Source of the DNA: Streptomyces albiflavescens
Lineage (GTDB): Bacteria > Actinomycetota > Actinomycetes > Streptomycetales > Streptomycetaceae
Direction of reading: 5' to 3'
DNA length: 64,000 nt
NCBI RefSeq assembly: GCF_014645835.1
Contig: NZ_BMMM01000034.1
Coordinates: forward strand, 1 to 64,000
Position 1 is the first letter of the stretch. Every line of letters starts with the position of its first letter. Positions 42,125 through 51,370 of this stretch are shown in pieces. Both the position numbers and the translations under genes were made by a program. A model generated the notes under the pieces. That model searched no databases. It saw only the letters and a list, made by a program, of their open reading frames with translations, and was not told the DNA's origin.

Positions 42125-43507
42125 GTGATATCTGCGGGGGCCGTGAGTCGTACGGCGACGAACGGGCGTACGGCGTTGAGCCGGGTCACTCTGGTCGGTG
42201 AACGGCGGCGAGTCGACCTCGTACTGCCGTCCCGGGAGCCGATCGGGCTGCTGCTGCCAGAGGTCCTGCGGCTGCTGGACGATCGGGTGGCATCCCGCCC
42301 CGAGCTGCGGCATCTCGTAACTGCGGAGGGTTCTGCGCTCGCGCACGACAGCACGCTGGAGTCGGCTGGTGTCCCGGACGGCGCAGTGCTGAGGTTGGTG
42401 CGGGCGGAGGATGCGCCCTCGGCGCCCGTCGTGCATGACGTCACCGACGAGGTGGCCGAGGATCTGGACGTACGCGCCTGGCGGTGGCGGCCTGCCTCGC
42501 GGCGGATCGTGGCCGGGCTGGCGACCATTGGATGGGCGGCCGTCGCTGGGCTCTTTGCCCGGGCCGAGTACGCGCACGCGGCCGTCGCCGGGGTGCTCCT
42601 CGCCGTCGCCGCGGTGTCGGCGCTCGCTGCGGCTCTGCTCGGGCGCGCGAAGCAGCGTGGTCTGGCCGCCACCCTGATCGCCACCGCGGGTGTCCTGGGC
42701 GTGCTCGGCGCGTGGACGCTGGCCGATGCGCATGCCTGGTCGGCTGTGATGCGGCTGACGGGCGCGGCCGTGGCTGTCGTTGTGACGCTCGTACTGCTCG
42801 GCTGGTTCACGCCCTTGGGGCGCGGCGGGCTGGTCGGTGCCGCGGCCGTGACCGGCTGTGTCCTGTGTTGGCAGGCGGCCTTGGCGCTGCAGTCGGGTGC
42901 GGGGACCGCGGATGAACAGGCCCGCGCAGGGGCGCTGCTCGCGGTCGTCTCGGTGGTGGTGCTGGGTGTGCTGCCGCGGATGGCGCTGATGGCCTCGGGG
43001 TTGTCCGGTCTGGACGACCGGCGCTCAAGTGGGGTCTCGGTGAGCAGGTACCAGGTGTCGATGGCTCTCGCCGCCACGCATCGCGGGCTGGCGCTCGCCA
43101 CCATCACCATGGCTGTTTCGGCGGCAGCAGCGGGGGTGCTCGCACTGAGGTCGCCCTCGGTGTGGACGGTCCTGCTCGCCGCCTTCACGGCCGTGGTACT
43201 CGCGCTGCGGGCGCGGGCGTTCCCGCTGGTCGCCGAGGTCGTGGTGCTCCTGATGGCAGCGGCGATCCTGGCTGTGTGGTTGATCTCGGTGTGGCTGGAG
43301 CGTTCCACCGCGGCGGGACCGCTGGCCGCGCTCGCCGCGCTCGCGGTGGTGCCGTTGGTCGTGCTTGTGGCACAGCCGGCTGAGCATGTACGCGTACGGC
43401 TGAGGCGCGCGGGGGACGCACTCGAGTCCGTCGGTGTGATCACCCTTTTCCCACTCCTCCTTGGGGTGTTCGGCGTGTACGGGCGACTGCTCGACACCTT
43501 CGTCTAG
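42125..43507 (+). CDS. eccD: Type VII secretion integral membrane protein EccD
   Basis: 460 residues from GTG 42125. An N-terminal ubiquitin-like (YukD) domain (SRVTLVGERRRVDLVLPSREPIGLLLPEVLRLL...LESAGVPDGAVLRLV, residues 18-95) is followed by about 11 membrane helices starting RIVAGLATIGWAAVAGLF and ending VITLFPLLLGVFGVY. EccD forms the membrane vestibule of the ESX channel with EccC. Normal length. It is followed after 9 bases by the MinD-like ATPase gene. Confidence 0.93.
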   Translation: MISAGAVSRTATNGRTALSRVTLVGERRRVDLVLPSREPIGLLLPEVLRLLDDRVASRPELRHLVTAEGSALAHDSTLESAGVPDGAVLRLVRAEDAPSAPVVHDVTDEVAEDLDVRAWRWRPASRRIVAGLATIGWAAVAGLFARAEYAHAAVAGVLLAVAAVSALAAALLGRAKQRGLAATLIATAGVLGVLGAWTLADAHAWSAVMRLTGAAVAVVVTLVLLGWFTPLGRGGLVGAAAVTGCVLCWQAALALQSGAGTADEQARAGALLAVVSVVVLGVLPRMALMASGLSGLDDRRSSGVSVSRYQVSMALAATHRGLALATITMAVSAAAAGVLALRSPSVWTVLLAAFTAVVLALRARAFPLVAEVVVLLMAAAILAVWLISVWLERSTAAGPLAALAALAVVPLVVLVAQPAEHVRVRLRRAGDALESVGVITLFPLLLGVFGVYGRLLDTFV

Positions 43508-43516
43508 GGGGCGGAC

Positions 43517-44677
43517 TTGGCACAGGGAGGGGACTGGCAGCGGGACGTGTTGCGGGAGTTGGGGCAGTCCGATGGCCCGGGCCGCCCGGCGGAGCCCTCG
43601 CTGCGACTCGTACACCCCACTCCTCCCACCGATCCGCGTGTCGGCCTTGCGAGCGCGGTATCAGGGCAGCATCCGGATCCTCCGGCACGGCCCTCAGAAC
43701 CCGCCCCCGATCCGCAGCCCCCGGTGCGCGCTCCGCGAGACCCTCGTGTCCCCATGCCCACCCCGGAGTCCGTTTCCACGGTCGACCCACGCCTCGCCCG
43801 CGCTCTGGGACGTCCCCAGCATGGTGACTCCTTGGCGCAGCGCACCGGCCGCTCGATACGCAGGCTCACTGCGTCGGCCGCGCAGGACGTGACCGAACTG
43901 ACGCGAATCGCCCGGGAGTTGCAGCAGCCGGTCACCACGGGACGGGTGATCGCGGTGACCTCGATTAGGGGCGGGGTGGGCAAGTCAACCGTCTCCGCCC
44001 TGCTGGGCCGCACCTTCAACCACTACCGGCACGATCCGGTGCTCTCGCTGGAGGCCGATGCCGCGCTCGGCACCCTCCCCGTGCGGATGGGAGCGGAGTC
44101 GGTGCGCTGGTCGTGTGCCGACCTGGCGCGAATTCTCACCCCGTCGATGCAGCTCACCGATGTCACCGGCTATTTGGTGCCGGTGACCGACGGCGGCTGG
44201 CTGCTGCCCGCAAGCCAGGGCCGCGTCGGCGCACCCATGGACGTCCGCACCTACCGCACAGTGACGCTGGCACTGCGGCGCTATTTCGCGGTGACAGTGG
44301 TGGACTGCGAGTCCCTGCCGGGCGAGGTCGCGCGTACGGCGATGGACACCGCCCATGCACGGGTGGTCGTGGCTCCGACGACCGCCGAGGGCGTGAACGG
44401 CACGCGCCAGGTCCTGGACTGGCTGGCTCAGCTGCCCCACTCGGCCCTGGCCTCGACCGTGGTCGCCCTGACCGCCAACTCGCCCGACCTGGTCCTGGAT
44501 GTGAAGGCAGCCATCGCGCATCTGCGAGAGACGGGAGTCACCGTCGTGCCCCTCCCCTACGACCGTCATCTGGCTGGAGGCGGCCCCATACGCACCGACA
44601 TGCTCGGCGAGGCCACTCGCGACGCCACGGTCCGGCTCGCCGCGGAGGCGATGCAGCGTGCGGTGAGGGTGCGATGA
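43517..44677 (+). CDS. MinD/ParA-like ATPase of the T7SS cluster (EspI-like)
   Basis: 386 residues from TTG 43517. A Pro-rich disordered N-terminus (residues 1-130) precedes a MinD-type domain: deviant Walker A TSIRGGVGKSTVSALLGR, VLSLEADAALGTLPVRMG, VTVVDCESLPGEVARTAMDTAHARVVVAPTT. EspI-like ATPases in mycobacterial ESX loci adjust secretion to energy state. It lies between eccD and eccC with short gaps, which supports a regulatory role in the machine. Confidence 0.85.
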   Translation: MAQGGDWQRDVLRELGQSDGPGRPAEPSLRLVHPTPPTDPRVGLASAVSGQHPDPPARPSEPAPDPQPPVRAPRDPRVPMPTPESVSTVDPRLARALGRPQHGDSLAQRTGRSIRRLTASAAQDVTELTRIARELQQPVTTGRVIAVTSIRGGVGKSTVSALLGRTFNHYRHDPVLSLEADAALGTLPVRMGAESVRWSCADLARILTPSMQLTDVTGYLVPVTDGGWLLPASQGRVGAPMDVRTYRTVTLALRRYFAVTVVDCESLPGEVARTAMDTAHARVVVAPTTAEGVNGTRQVLDWLAQLPHSALASTVVALTANSPDLVLDVKAAIAHLRETGVTVVPLPYDRHLAGGGPIRTDMLGEATRDATVRLAAEAMQRAVRVR

Positions 44678-44720
44678 CAACGAGCCAGGCTTCAGGACCC
44701 GTACCAGAAAGGGTCCGTCC

Positions 44721-47700
44721 GTGACCCAGCACCTCATCCACCGGCCCGCGCGCTCCACCCGCCCCCTCGGCCCCGCCGAACCGCGCACGATCGAGCCGCC
44801 GCCGAACCTACCCGAGGGGAAGATCGGCAACGCGGCGACCGCGCTGCTGCCGATGGCCGGGGTCATGGGCTCAGTCGTGATGATGACCGTCATCCGCAAC
44901 AGCCAGTTCGCAGCGCTCGGCGCGATCGTCCTCGTCTTCGCGCTGCTCGGCGCGGTGGCGCTGTTCCTGTCCCAGCGCGGCAAGGCGCAGCGCACCCGGC
45001 GCACCCAGCGTGAGCGGTACCTCGAATACCTGGAGGAGCTGCGTGAGGAACTCGGCACGGGTGAGCGGGAGCGGCGCCGGCAGGCGCAGCTGCTCAATCC
45101 GCCACCCGAGGCGCTGTACGACCTGGTGCGCGATCCGGCGCGGTTGTGGGAACGGCGGCGTCAGGACGCGGACTTCCTGCGGGTGCGGGTCGGCACCGGA
45201 GACGTACCGGTGCAGGAACTGGTGGTAGGCCAAAACAGTGCGGGTGGGGTGCTGACCCCGCCGGACCCGTTCATGCTCAACGAGGCCCTCGCCCTGCAGA
45301 ACAGGTTCACTACGGCGACGGACTTCCCGCTCACCGTGCCCCTGGACCGGGCGGGCAACGTCAGCATCGTCGGCGACCGCGAGGGCGTGCTGCGGGTCGC
45401 CCGCGCGCTGCTGATCCAGACTGCCGTCACGCACGCGCCGGACGACGTGGCCCTCGCGCTCGGTGCACCCGGCGAGCAGTTGGCCCAGTGGGAGTGGGCC
45501 AAGTGGCTGCCCCACGTGCTCGATCCCATCGATCACGACGGTCCGGTGGCCGCCCGCCGGATCGCCCCGAGCCTGGCTCAGCTGGCCACGCTGTGCCGTG
45601 ATGATCTGCGGCAGCGTGCCTCGTACGCGGCGGAGGTACGGCGCGGGCTGTCCGACCGGGGCGCGCTGCGGATGACCGCCCGACTGCTGGTCGTCAACGA
45701 CGCGTACGGCGAGACGGCGGCCGAGCTGCCCCGCCCGGACACGACAGTCGACCTGCCCGACATGGGCGCCACGGTGCTGCATCTGCTGGAGCAGCAGGTG
45801 CACGAGCCCGACCAGGTCAGCGTCCGCATCACGGTCGACGGCGACCGGGTCACCGTTGAAGACCTGCGGGAGCCATCGGTGCTCGCGCACGGTACGTCGG
45901 ACGCCGTCGGCACGGCGGGCGCGGAAGGGCTCGCCCGGATGCTGGCCCCGCTCACGTTGTCGGCTGAGTCCGCGGCCGAGGGCACCCCCGTCTCCGGACC
46001 AGTGGATTTCCCCGGCCTGCTGGGCGTCGAAGACCCTGCGGCGCTCGACATCAAGAGGCTGTGGGCGCCGCGCAATGAGCGCGATTTCCTGCGCGTACCC
46101 ATCGGCTTGACGGACCGTCATGCGTCAGTACTGCTGGACCTCAAAGAGTCCTCCGAACTCGGCATGGGCCCGCACGGGCTGTGCGTGGGCGCCACCGGCT
46201 CCGGCAAGAGTGAACTGCTACGCACCCTCGTCCTCGCCCTCACCGCCACCCACTCCCCCGAGGACCTGGCCCTGGTCCTGGTCGACTACAAGGGCGGCGC
46301 CACCTTCGCCCCCTTCACCGAACTCCCGCACGTGGCCGGGGTGATCACCAACCTGGAGAACCAGGCCGGACTCGTCGAACGTGTCCACAGCAGCCTCGCC
46401 GGCGAGGTAAAACGCCGACAACAGGCCCTCAAGGACGCAGGCAACATCGCCGACATCGGCCACTACGCCGCCCTACGCGCCACCGACAGCCCCGACCTCG
46501 AACCCCTGCCGCACCTGTTCGTCGTCATCGACGAGTTCGGCGAACTGATCACCGCCAAACCGGACTTCATCGACCTGTTCCTGTCCATCGGCCGCATCGG
46601 CCGCTCCATCGGCGTCCACCTGCTGCTCTCCAGCCAGCGCATCGAGGGCGGCAAACTCAAGGGCCTGGACACCTACCTTTCCTACCGGCTGGGCCTGCGC
46701 ACCTTCTCCGCCGACGAGTCGCGCACCGTGCTGGACACCACCGACGCCTTCCACCTGCCGCCGCTGCCGGGCTTCGGCTATCTGAAGGTCGACACCTCCA
46801 CGTACGAACGCTTCAAGGCCGGGTACGTCTCCGGCGTCTACCGCGGCCCAGCCCTGCGCGAGAACCAGGGCGACGAACTGCTCGCCTGGCCGTATCCGAC
46901 GTACAACACGCCCGACGGCCCGTCGGGCGAGACCATGGAGGAACTCGCCGCCACCAAGCGCGAGACCGGACCGACGGTCATGTCAGTCATGGTGGGCCAA
47001 CTCGCCACCGCAGCCCCGCCGGTGCGCCGCATCTGGCTGCCGCCACTGCCGGACGCCGTCACCCTCGACACCGCGGCCGGGCCGGTCCAGGTTTCCGAGC
47101 GCGGGCTGCATCTCGCCCGCCGGGCGGGCGCAATGCGCGTACCGCTCGGCGTGCTCGACGATCCGGCCACGCAGTGGCAGGGCCAGTGGCTGCTGGACCT
47201 GACCGTCGCCGGCGGCCACACCGCCATCATCGGCGGCCCGCAGTCCGGCAAGACCACCCTGCTACGCACCCTCACCCTCTCCCTGGCCCTCACCCACACC
47301 CCGTACGACGTCGCCGTCTACGGCCTGGACCTGGTCGGCGGCGGACTGTCCGCCCTCACGGGACTGCCGCACGTCGGCGGCATCGCCGGACGCGCCGACC
47401 ACGAGCGGGCCGCGCGCACCGTCGCCGAAGTGCGCACCATGCTCGCCGAGCGCGAGGAACTCTTCCGCGTGTACGGCATCGACTCCGTCGACCAGCTGCG
47501 CCACCTGCGCGGCCAGGGCAAGCTCCCACAGCTCGGCTCCACCGACATCGTGCTGATCGTCGACGGATTCGGCGCACTGCGCGACGAGTTCGCCGAACTC
47601 GACGACGCCGTGGCCGACCTGCTCAAGCGCGGCGGCGGATACGGCATCCACGTCATCGCCGGAATGCTGCGCTGGAACGACGTCCGCATCGCCACCCAGT

Positions 47701-48713
47701 CGATGTTCGGCACGCGCGTCGAACTGCGCCTCAACGACCCCGCCGACTCATCCATCGACCGCAAGCTGTCCGAGACGCTCTCCGCCGACATCCCGGGCCG
47801 GGTCCTGACCGACTCAAAGCTGTTCGCACAGGTGGCGCTGCCGCGTATCGACGCTTCGCCGTCCACGGGCGACCTCGGCCCGGCGCTGGAGGAGGCTGCG
47901 GGAACGATCCGCGCCAACTGGCACGGTGAACTAGCGACGCCCGTCCGCGTGTTGCCGACCCGACTGTCCCCGGCGCAGCTGCCCTCCCTGGCCGCCGAAC
48001 CCAAGGCGATCCCCATCGGCGTCGACCAGGACGCCCTCGCGCCGGTCCTGCTGAACCTCTTCGAAAGCGACCAACATCTACTGATTCTTGGCGACAACGA
48101 GTGCGGCAAGACGAACCTGCTCAAGCTCATCGCCACCCAACTCACCGATCGCCACTCGGACGAGGAGCTGGTCTTCGGCGTCTTCGACCCGCGCCGCGGC
48201 CTGCGCGGCGTTGTCCCGGAGCCGTACCGCGGCGGCTACGCCCACAACGCCAAGCTCGCCGCTGCGCTGGCCACCGGCATCGCGACCGAACTGGACAAGC
48301 GCCTGCCCGAGACGGCAGACCCCGACGCGGCCGCCGCGGAACCCTCGTTCACCGGACCGCGGATCGTGATCCTCGTCGACGACTACGACATCCTCACCAC
48401 CGCCGGCCAGCAGCCCCTGGCCCCCTTCCTGCCGTACATCTCCTCAGCCCAGGACATCGGCCTGCACTTCGTCATCGCCCGGCGCACCGCCGGATCCTCC
48501 CGCGCCCTGTACGAACCCCTGCTGACCACCCTGCGCGAGACCGGCACCACCGCCCTCCTCATGACCGGCGACCGCACCGAGGGCCAGCTCTTCCCCGGCC
48601 TGTACGCCACCGCACAACCGCCCGGCCGCGGCACCCTCGTCCGCCGCGGCCGCCACCACCAGCTCATCCAGACCGCCCTTTCCGACGAAGCAAACGAAAA
48701 GACTGAGCAGTAG
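44721..48713 (+). CDS. eccC: Type VII secretion ATPase EccC (fused EccCa-EccCb)
   Basis: 1330 residues from GTG 44721. Two membrane helices (residues about 45-82) are followed by a cytoplasmic part with three FtsK/SpoIIIE-type ATPase modules; P-loops are GATGSGKSE (about 491), GGPQSGKTT (about 838) and GDNECGKTN (about 1124). VLVDYKGGATF and LFVVIDEFGEL mark the Walker B region of the first, best conserved module. The third P-loop is unusual (ECGKTN). EccC recognises the C-terminal signal of WXG100 substrates and drives export. Confidence 0.95.
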   Translation: MTQHLIHRPARSTRPLGPAEPRTIEPPPNLPEGKIGNAATALLPMAGVMGSVVMMTVIRNSQFAALGAIVLVFALLGAVALFLSQRGKAQRTRRTQRERYLEYLEELREELGTGERERRRQAQLLNPPPEALYDLVRDPARLWERRRQDADFLRVRVGTGDVPVQELVVGQNSAGGVLTPPDPFMLNEALALQNRFTTATDFPLTVPLDRAGNVSIVGDREGVLRVARALLIQTAVTHAPDDVALALGAPGEQLAQWEWAKWLPHVLDPIDHDGPVAARRIAPSLAQLATLCRDDLRQRASYAAEVRRGLSDRGALRMTARLLVVNDAYGETAAELPRPDTTVDLPDMGATVLHLLEQQVHEPDQVSVRITVDGDRVTVEDLREPSVLAHGTSDAVGTAGAEGLARMLAPLTLSAESAAEGTPVSGPVDFPGLLGVEDPAALDIKRLWAPRNERDFLRVPIGLTDRHASVLLDLKESSELGMGPHGLCVGATGSGKSELLRTLVLALTATHSPEDLALVLVDYKGGATFAPFTELPHVAGVITNLENQAGLVERVHSSLAGEVKRRQQALKDAGNIADIGHYAALRATDSPDLEPLPHLFVVIDEFGELITAKPDFIDLFLSIGRIGRSIGVHLLLSSQRIEGGKLKGLDTYLSYRLGLRTFSADESRTVLDTTDAFHLPPLPGFGYLKVDTSTYERFKAGYVSGVYRGPALRENQGDELLAWPYPTYNTPDGPSGETMEELAATKRETGPTVMSVMVGQLATAAPPVRRIWLPPLPDAVTLDTAAGPVQVSERGLHLARRAGAMRVPLGVLDDPATQWQGQWLLDLTVAGGHTAIIGGPQSGKTTLLRTLTLSLALTHTPYDVAVYGLDLVGGGLSALTGLPHVGGIAGRADHERAARTVAEVRTMLAEREELFRVYGIDSVDQLRHLRGQGKLPQLGSTDIVLIVDGFGALRDEFAELDDAVADLLKRGGGYGIHVIAGMLRWNDVRIATQSMFGTRVELRLNDPADSSIDRKLSETLSADIPGRVLTDSKLFAQVALPRIDASPSTGDLGPALEEAAGTIRANWHGELATPVRVLPTRLSPAQLPSLAAEPKAIPIGVDQDALAPVLLNLFESDQHLLILGDNECGKTNLLKLIATQLTDRHSDEELVFGVFDPRRGLRGVVPEPYRGGYAHNAKLAAALATGIATELDKRLPETADPDAAAAEPSFTGPRIVILVDDYDILTTAGQQPLAPFLPYISSAQDIGLHFVIARRTAGSSRALYEPLLTTLRETGTTALLMTGDRTEGQLFPGLYATAQPPGRGTLVRRGRHHQLIQTALSDEANEKTEQ

Positions 48714-50113
48714 TGACCAAGGACGTCATCGCCCTCACCCCCAAGATGCCCGACACCTGGGCCCTCCTGGCCGGGCTGTACGCCGGCGGACCCGGGGTGG
48801 ACATCTCGGCGGCGGCAGACGGCGCTGTCATCCAGCTGTGCGGGCCAGGCGGACGCCCCCTGGTGTCCGTCGAGGCTCCGGTTCTCGTGCAGGTGCCGGG
48901 CGAGGCCCGCCGTCTCCTCGGCCACGATGTGCCCGTACCGTTCTGGTGGACCGAGGCCCGCGCCTCCACCGCGGTTCCCGAGGCCGAGCGCCTCGCCGGA
49001 TCAGTCTGCGGACGCCTCAACACGCTGCTGGGCGGCACGACGTGGCCGCCGGGGGCGGCCACCACCGAGGTCGTCGACGTTTCCGCCGTTCCCGCACCCG
49101 GCACGGGGCAACCCGCCGTTGACGTGCTAACCGACAGCACCGCCGTGGTCCTGGTCGATCGGCCCGTGGTCGCCCTGACCTCCTGGCTCTCGGACGTCCT
49201 GCGCGCCACGTCCGCGGCGGGCCGCGCCCTGCAGATCGTCACCCCGCCCCACGTACGACTGAGCCTGCCCGCCCGCACTACACTGGCCACGGCCCCCAAC
49301 CGGTGGGTCGTGCAGGACCCTGCCTGCGGCTACTACGACGGTCTCTCCGGTGCCGTACTGCGCTGGCAGAACGGCACCTTCGCGCCCGTCCTCACGGCAG
49401 ATGGCAAGGCGGCGGTGGCCGCCAGGTTTACCGACGTCACCCCAACCACCGAACGCCAACTCCTCCTCGCCTTCCGCACCCTGCACCGCGCGGACGAGCA
49501 TCTGGCCCTCGGCCGTGCGCTGGAGACAGCCTGGAAGGCCCTGACAGGAGCCTCACCCGCAGGATGGGGCGCAGCTGAGCCCGTCAACCTGCCTTGGTCC
49601 CCACGCCAGTTGACCGACCTCGCCCGCGACCGAGCTCCTCAGCCGACGCACGTGATCACAGTCGGCCACCCCGACCGCCCGGCGATCGCCACAATGCGCG
49701 TGACCCGCACGGCGACCGGCGTGGAGGAGGACATCAAACTCACCCTCGGCTACGGCGAGAACGAAACCCCGCCACTCGAAGCGATCGAACCCCTCGCCGA
49801 GACGCTGGTCACCGACCACAGCCTCGCCACGATGCTCGCGTCCCTGCGCCTGGCCAGCCGCGACCTCACCACGCCCTCGCATCTGGAAGCGCCGCCCATC
49901 CCCCACTCCTTCACCCTGGGTCCCGACGACGTACGCGACATCGGCCTCGCCCACGCCCGCCGGCCACCCATCAACGTCCGGCCAGCTCAACTGGGCACCG
50001 AGGTCAAGCCCGCGTTGCTCTACCCCCTCGGTGACGGGACCAGCCCCGAAGCCTGGACCACGCTTCAGCAACTCGCAGCCCACCTCAAAGCCGCTCCAGG
50101 AACAGCAGACTGA
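48713..50113 (+). CDS. T7SS-associated cytoplasmic protein (DUF6177-like)
   Basis: 466 residues from GTG 48713, overlapping the eccC TAG by one base, so it is co-translated. MTKDVIALTPKMPDTWALLAGLYAGGPGVDISAAADGAVIQLCGPGGRPLVSVEAP resembles the DUF6177 family regularly found after eccC in Streptomyces. No membrane helix or signal. Inferred: an accessory or substrate-targeting factor for the secretion ATPase; its biochemistry is unknown. Confidence 0.75.
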   Translation: MTKDVIALTPKMPDTWALLAGLYAGGPGVDISAAADGAVIQLCGPGGRPLVSVEAPVLVQVPGEARRLLGHDVPVPFWWTEARASTAVPEAERLAGSVCGRLNTLLGGTTWPPGAATTEVVDVSAVPAPGTGQPAVDVLTDSTAVVLVDRPVVALTSWLSDVLRATSAAGRALQIVTPPHVRLSLPARTTLATAPNRWVVQDPACGYYDGLSGAVLRWQNGTFAPVLTADGKAAVAARFTDVTPTTERQLLLAFRTLHRADEHLALGRALETAWKALTGASPAGWGAAEPVNLPWSPRQLTDLARDRAPQPTHVITVGHPDRPAIATMRVTRTATGVEEDIKLTLGYGENETPPLEAIEPLAETLVTDHSLATMLASLRLASRDLTTPSHLEAPPIPHSFTLGPDDVRDIGLAHARRPPINVRPAQLGTEVKPALLYPLGDGTSPEAWTTLQQLAAHLKAAPGTAD

Positions 50114-50198
50114 CGGATCCGGTCGATCTGGGTCATCGCTGAACTGAGGGCAACCCATCCACACCGAAGCCGTCGGCACAACCAACGCAGGAGATGAA

Positions 50199-50678
50199 AT
50201 GCGCAAGGCTGCAACCATGACCGTCGCTTCGGTGATGGCCGGGCTCGTCCTCACCGGCTGCGGGACCGGCGACGGCAACCAGCCCAACCCGAAGAAGAGC
50301 GGAGCGAGCGCCGACTCTGGTCAGAAGAAGCAGAGTTCGAGCCCGTCCTCCAAACGCTCCGTGATCGACAGGGCAACCGGCTCCTGGGAGACCATCATCA
50401 CAACACCGTCCGACGACACCCTTAAGACCCTGACCGTCTCGGACGGCAACGTCACGGCCAAGGGCAGCAAGCTCGATTGCACCGGCACGCTCAAGCCTGG
50501 AAAGACAGACGGTAGGGAGACACCGACCCTGACCTTGGCGTGCAAGAGCGGCAGCGACGGCGGGCGAGGCAAAGGCACCCTCCACATGATGGGCGAGGAT
50601 GCCCTCGCCCTTGACTGGAAGGGCCCCGAAGGCGGCTGGGGTGGCCCCGTCGACAGCTTCCGCAGAACCAGCAACTGA
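50199..50678 (+). CDS. Small lipoprotein at the end of the T7SS cluster
   Basis: 159 residues. Lipoprotein signal MRKAATMTVASVMAGLVLTGC with lipobox LTGC (Cys about 21), then a Lys/Ser-rich linker (KKSGASADSGQKKQSSSPSSKRS) and a small beta-rich domain (GSWETIITTPSDDTLKTLTVSDGNVTAKGSKLDCTGTLKPG...LTLACKSG) with two Cys that could form a disulphide. It would be anchored to the outer face of the membrane. 85 bases after the DUF6177 gene. Function unknown. Confidence 0.8.
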   Translation: MRKAATMTVASVMAGLVLTGCGTGDGNQPNPKKSGASADSGQKKQSSSPSSKRSVIDRATGSWETIITTPSDDTLKTLTVSDGNVTAKGSKLDCTGTLKPGKTDGRETPTLTLACKSGSDGGRGKGTLHMMGEDALALDWKGPEGGWGGPVDSFRRTSN

Positions 50679-50898
50679 AGCATTCAGCACCACCCCCGCC
50701 CCGTTCCAGGGATCTCGCCGCGTAGCCACCCACTCGGCGGGAGCGATCAACACCATCCAAGATCGCCCCTCTGGGGCACATCGCCCAGGCCGCGGGCGTG
50801 AACCGTCCGGGCCGGTTCGCCGGCTCCGTCACCTTCTCCAGTGACGACGGTTCCCGAGCCCCGGCACGCGAACCAGAAGCCGATTGTGGGCTCCCGCC

Positions 50899-51220
50899 AT
50901 GCTGATCATTGAATACCGGGGCGAAGCCGCGAACTTGAAGGTACTCGAACGGGAAATCGAGGCGGATCAACACCTCGCCGGAAGATGTTCCCTCGCCCTT
51001 ACGCCCCTGCGTCAGGAAAGGCGCGATGCCCTACGTCACGCACACTGGGCGGAGATCTCCATTTCCGTCGCCTCCAGACAGACTGGCAACAAACGCGCTC
51101 TACGACGCTCTGCGGGCGTTGGTGGAGCGGGCGCGTGACCGTGGACCCGTGGAGGAGGTGAGCCCTCGGCCGGAAGGCAGCAGCGGCGAGGACACGGAAG
51201 ACCCTGCGGCGAACCGGTGA
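50899..51220 (+). pseudogene. Frameshifted small gene, possibly effector-associated (EACC1-like)
   Basis: Frame one (ATG 50899) reads LIIEYRGEAANLKVLEREIEADQHLAGRCSLALTPLRQ...ISISVAS. One base out of frame near 51075 it continues ATNALYDALRALVERARDRGPVEEVSPRPEGSSG and stops at 51220. The two halves together make a single domain of about 105 residues. The start (E-Y-R-G/L-E-A..L..L...I......G) faintly resembles the EACC1 protein at 60859. Family and function are uncertain. Confidence 0.45.
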
Positions 51221-51370
51221 CCGTCCACTCTCCGCGCCTGCGGAACTCGAGCGGCGCCGAGTTGAACCTGCGCAGCCAGATCCTCTTCCAGGACCCGGCC
51301 CTGCGCCTGCCGAGAATGTCATCCGTGCAGGCCAGGGCGCTTGTGTGACGGTGCGGCAGGATGAGCGCTC

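Noticed and set aside
44721..48713. EccC as a cell-division FtsK
   Set aside because: It has three ATPase modules, WXG100 genes and eccD nearby and no gamma DNA-recognition domain.
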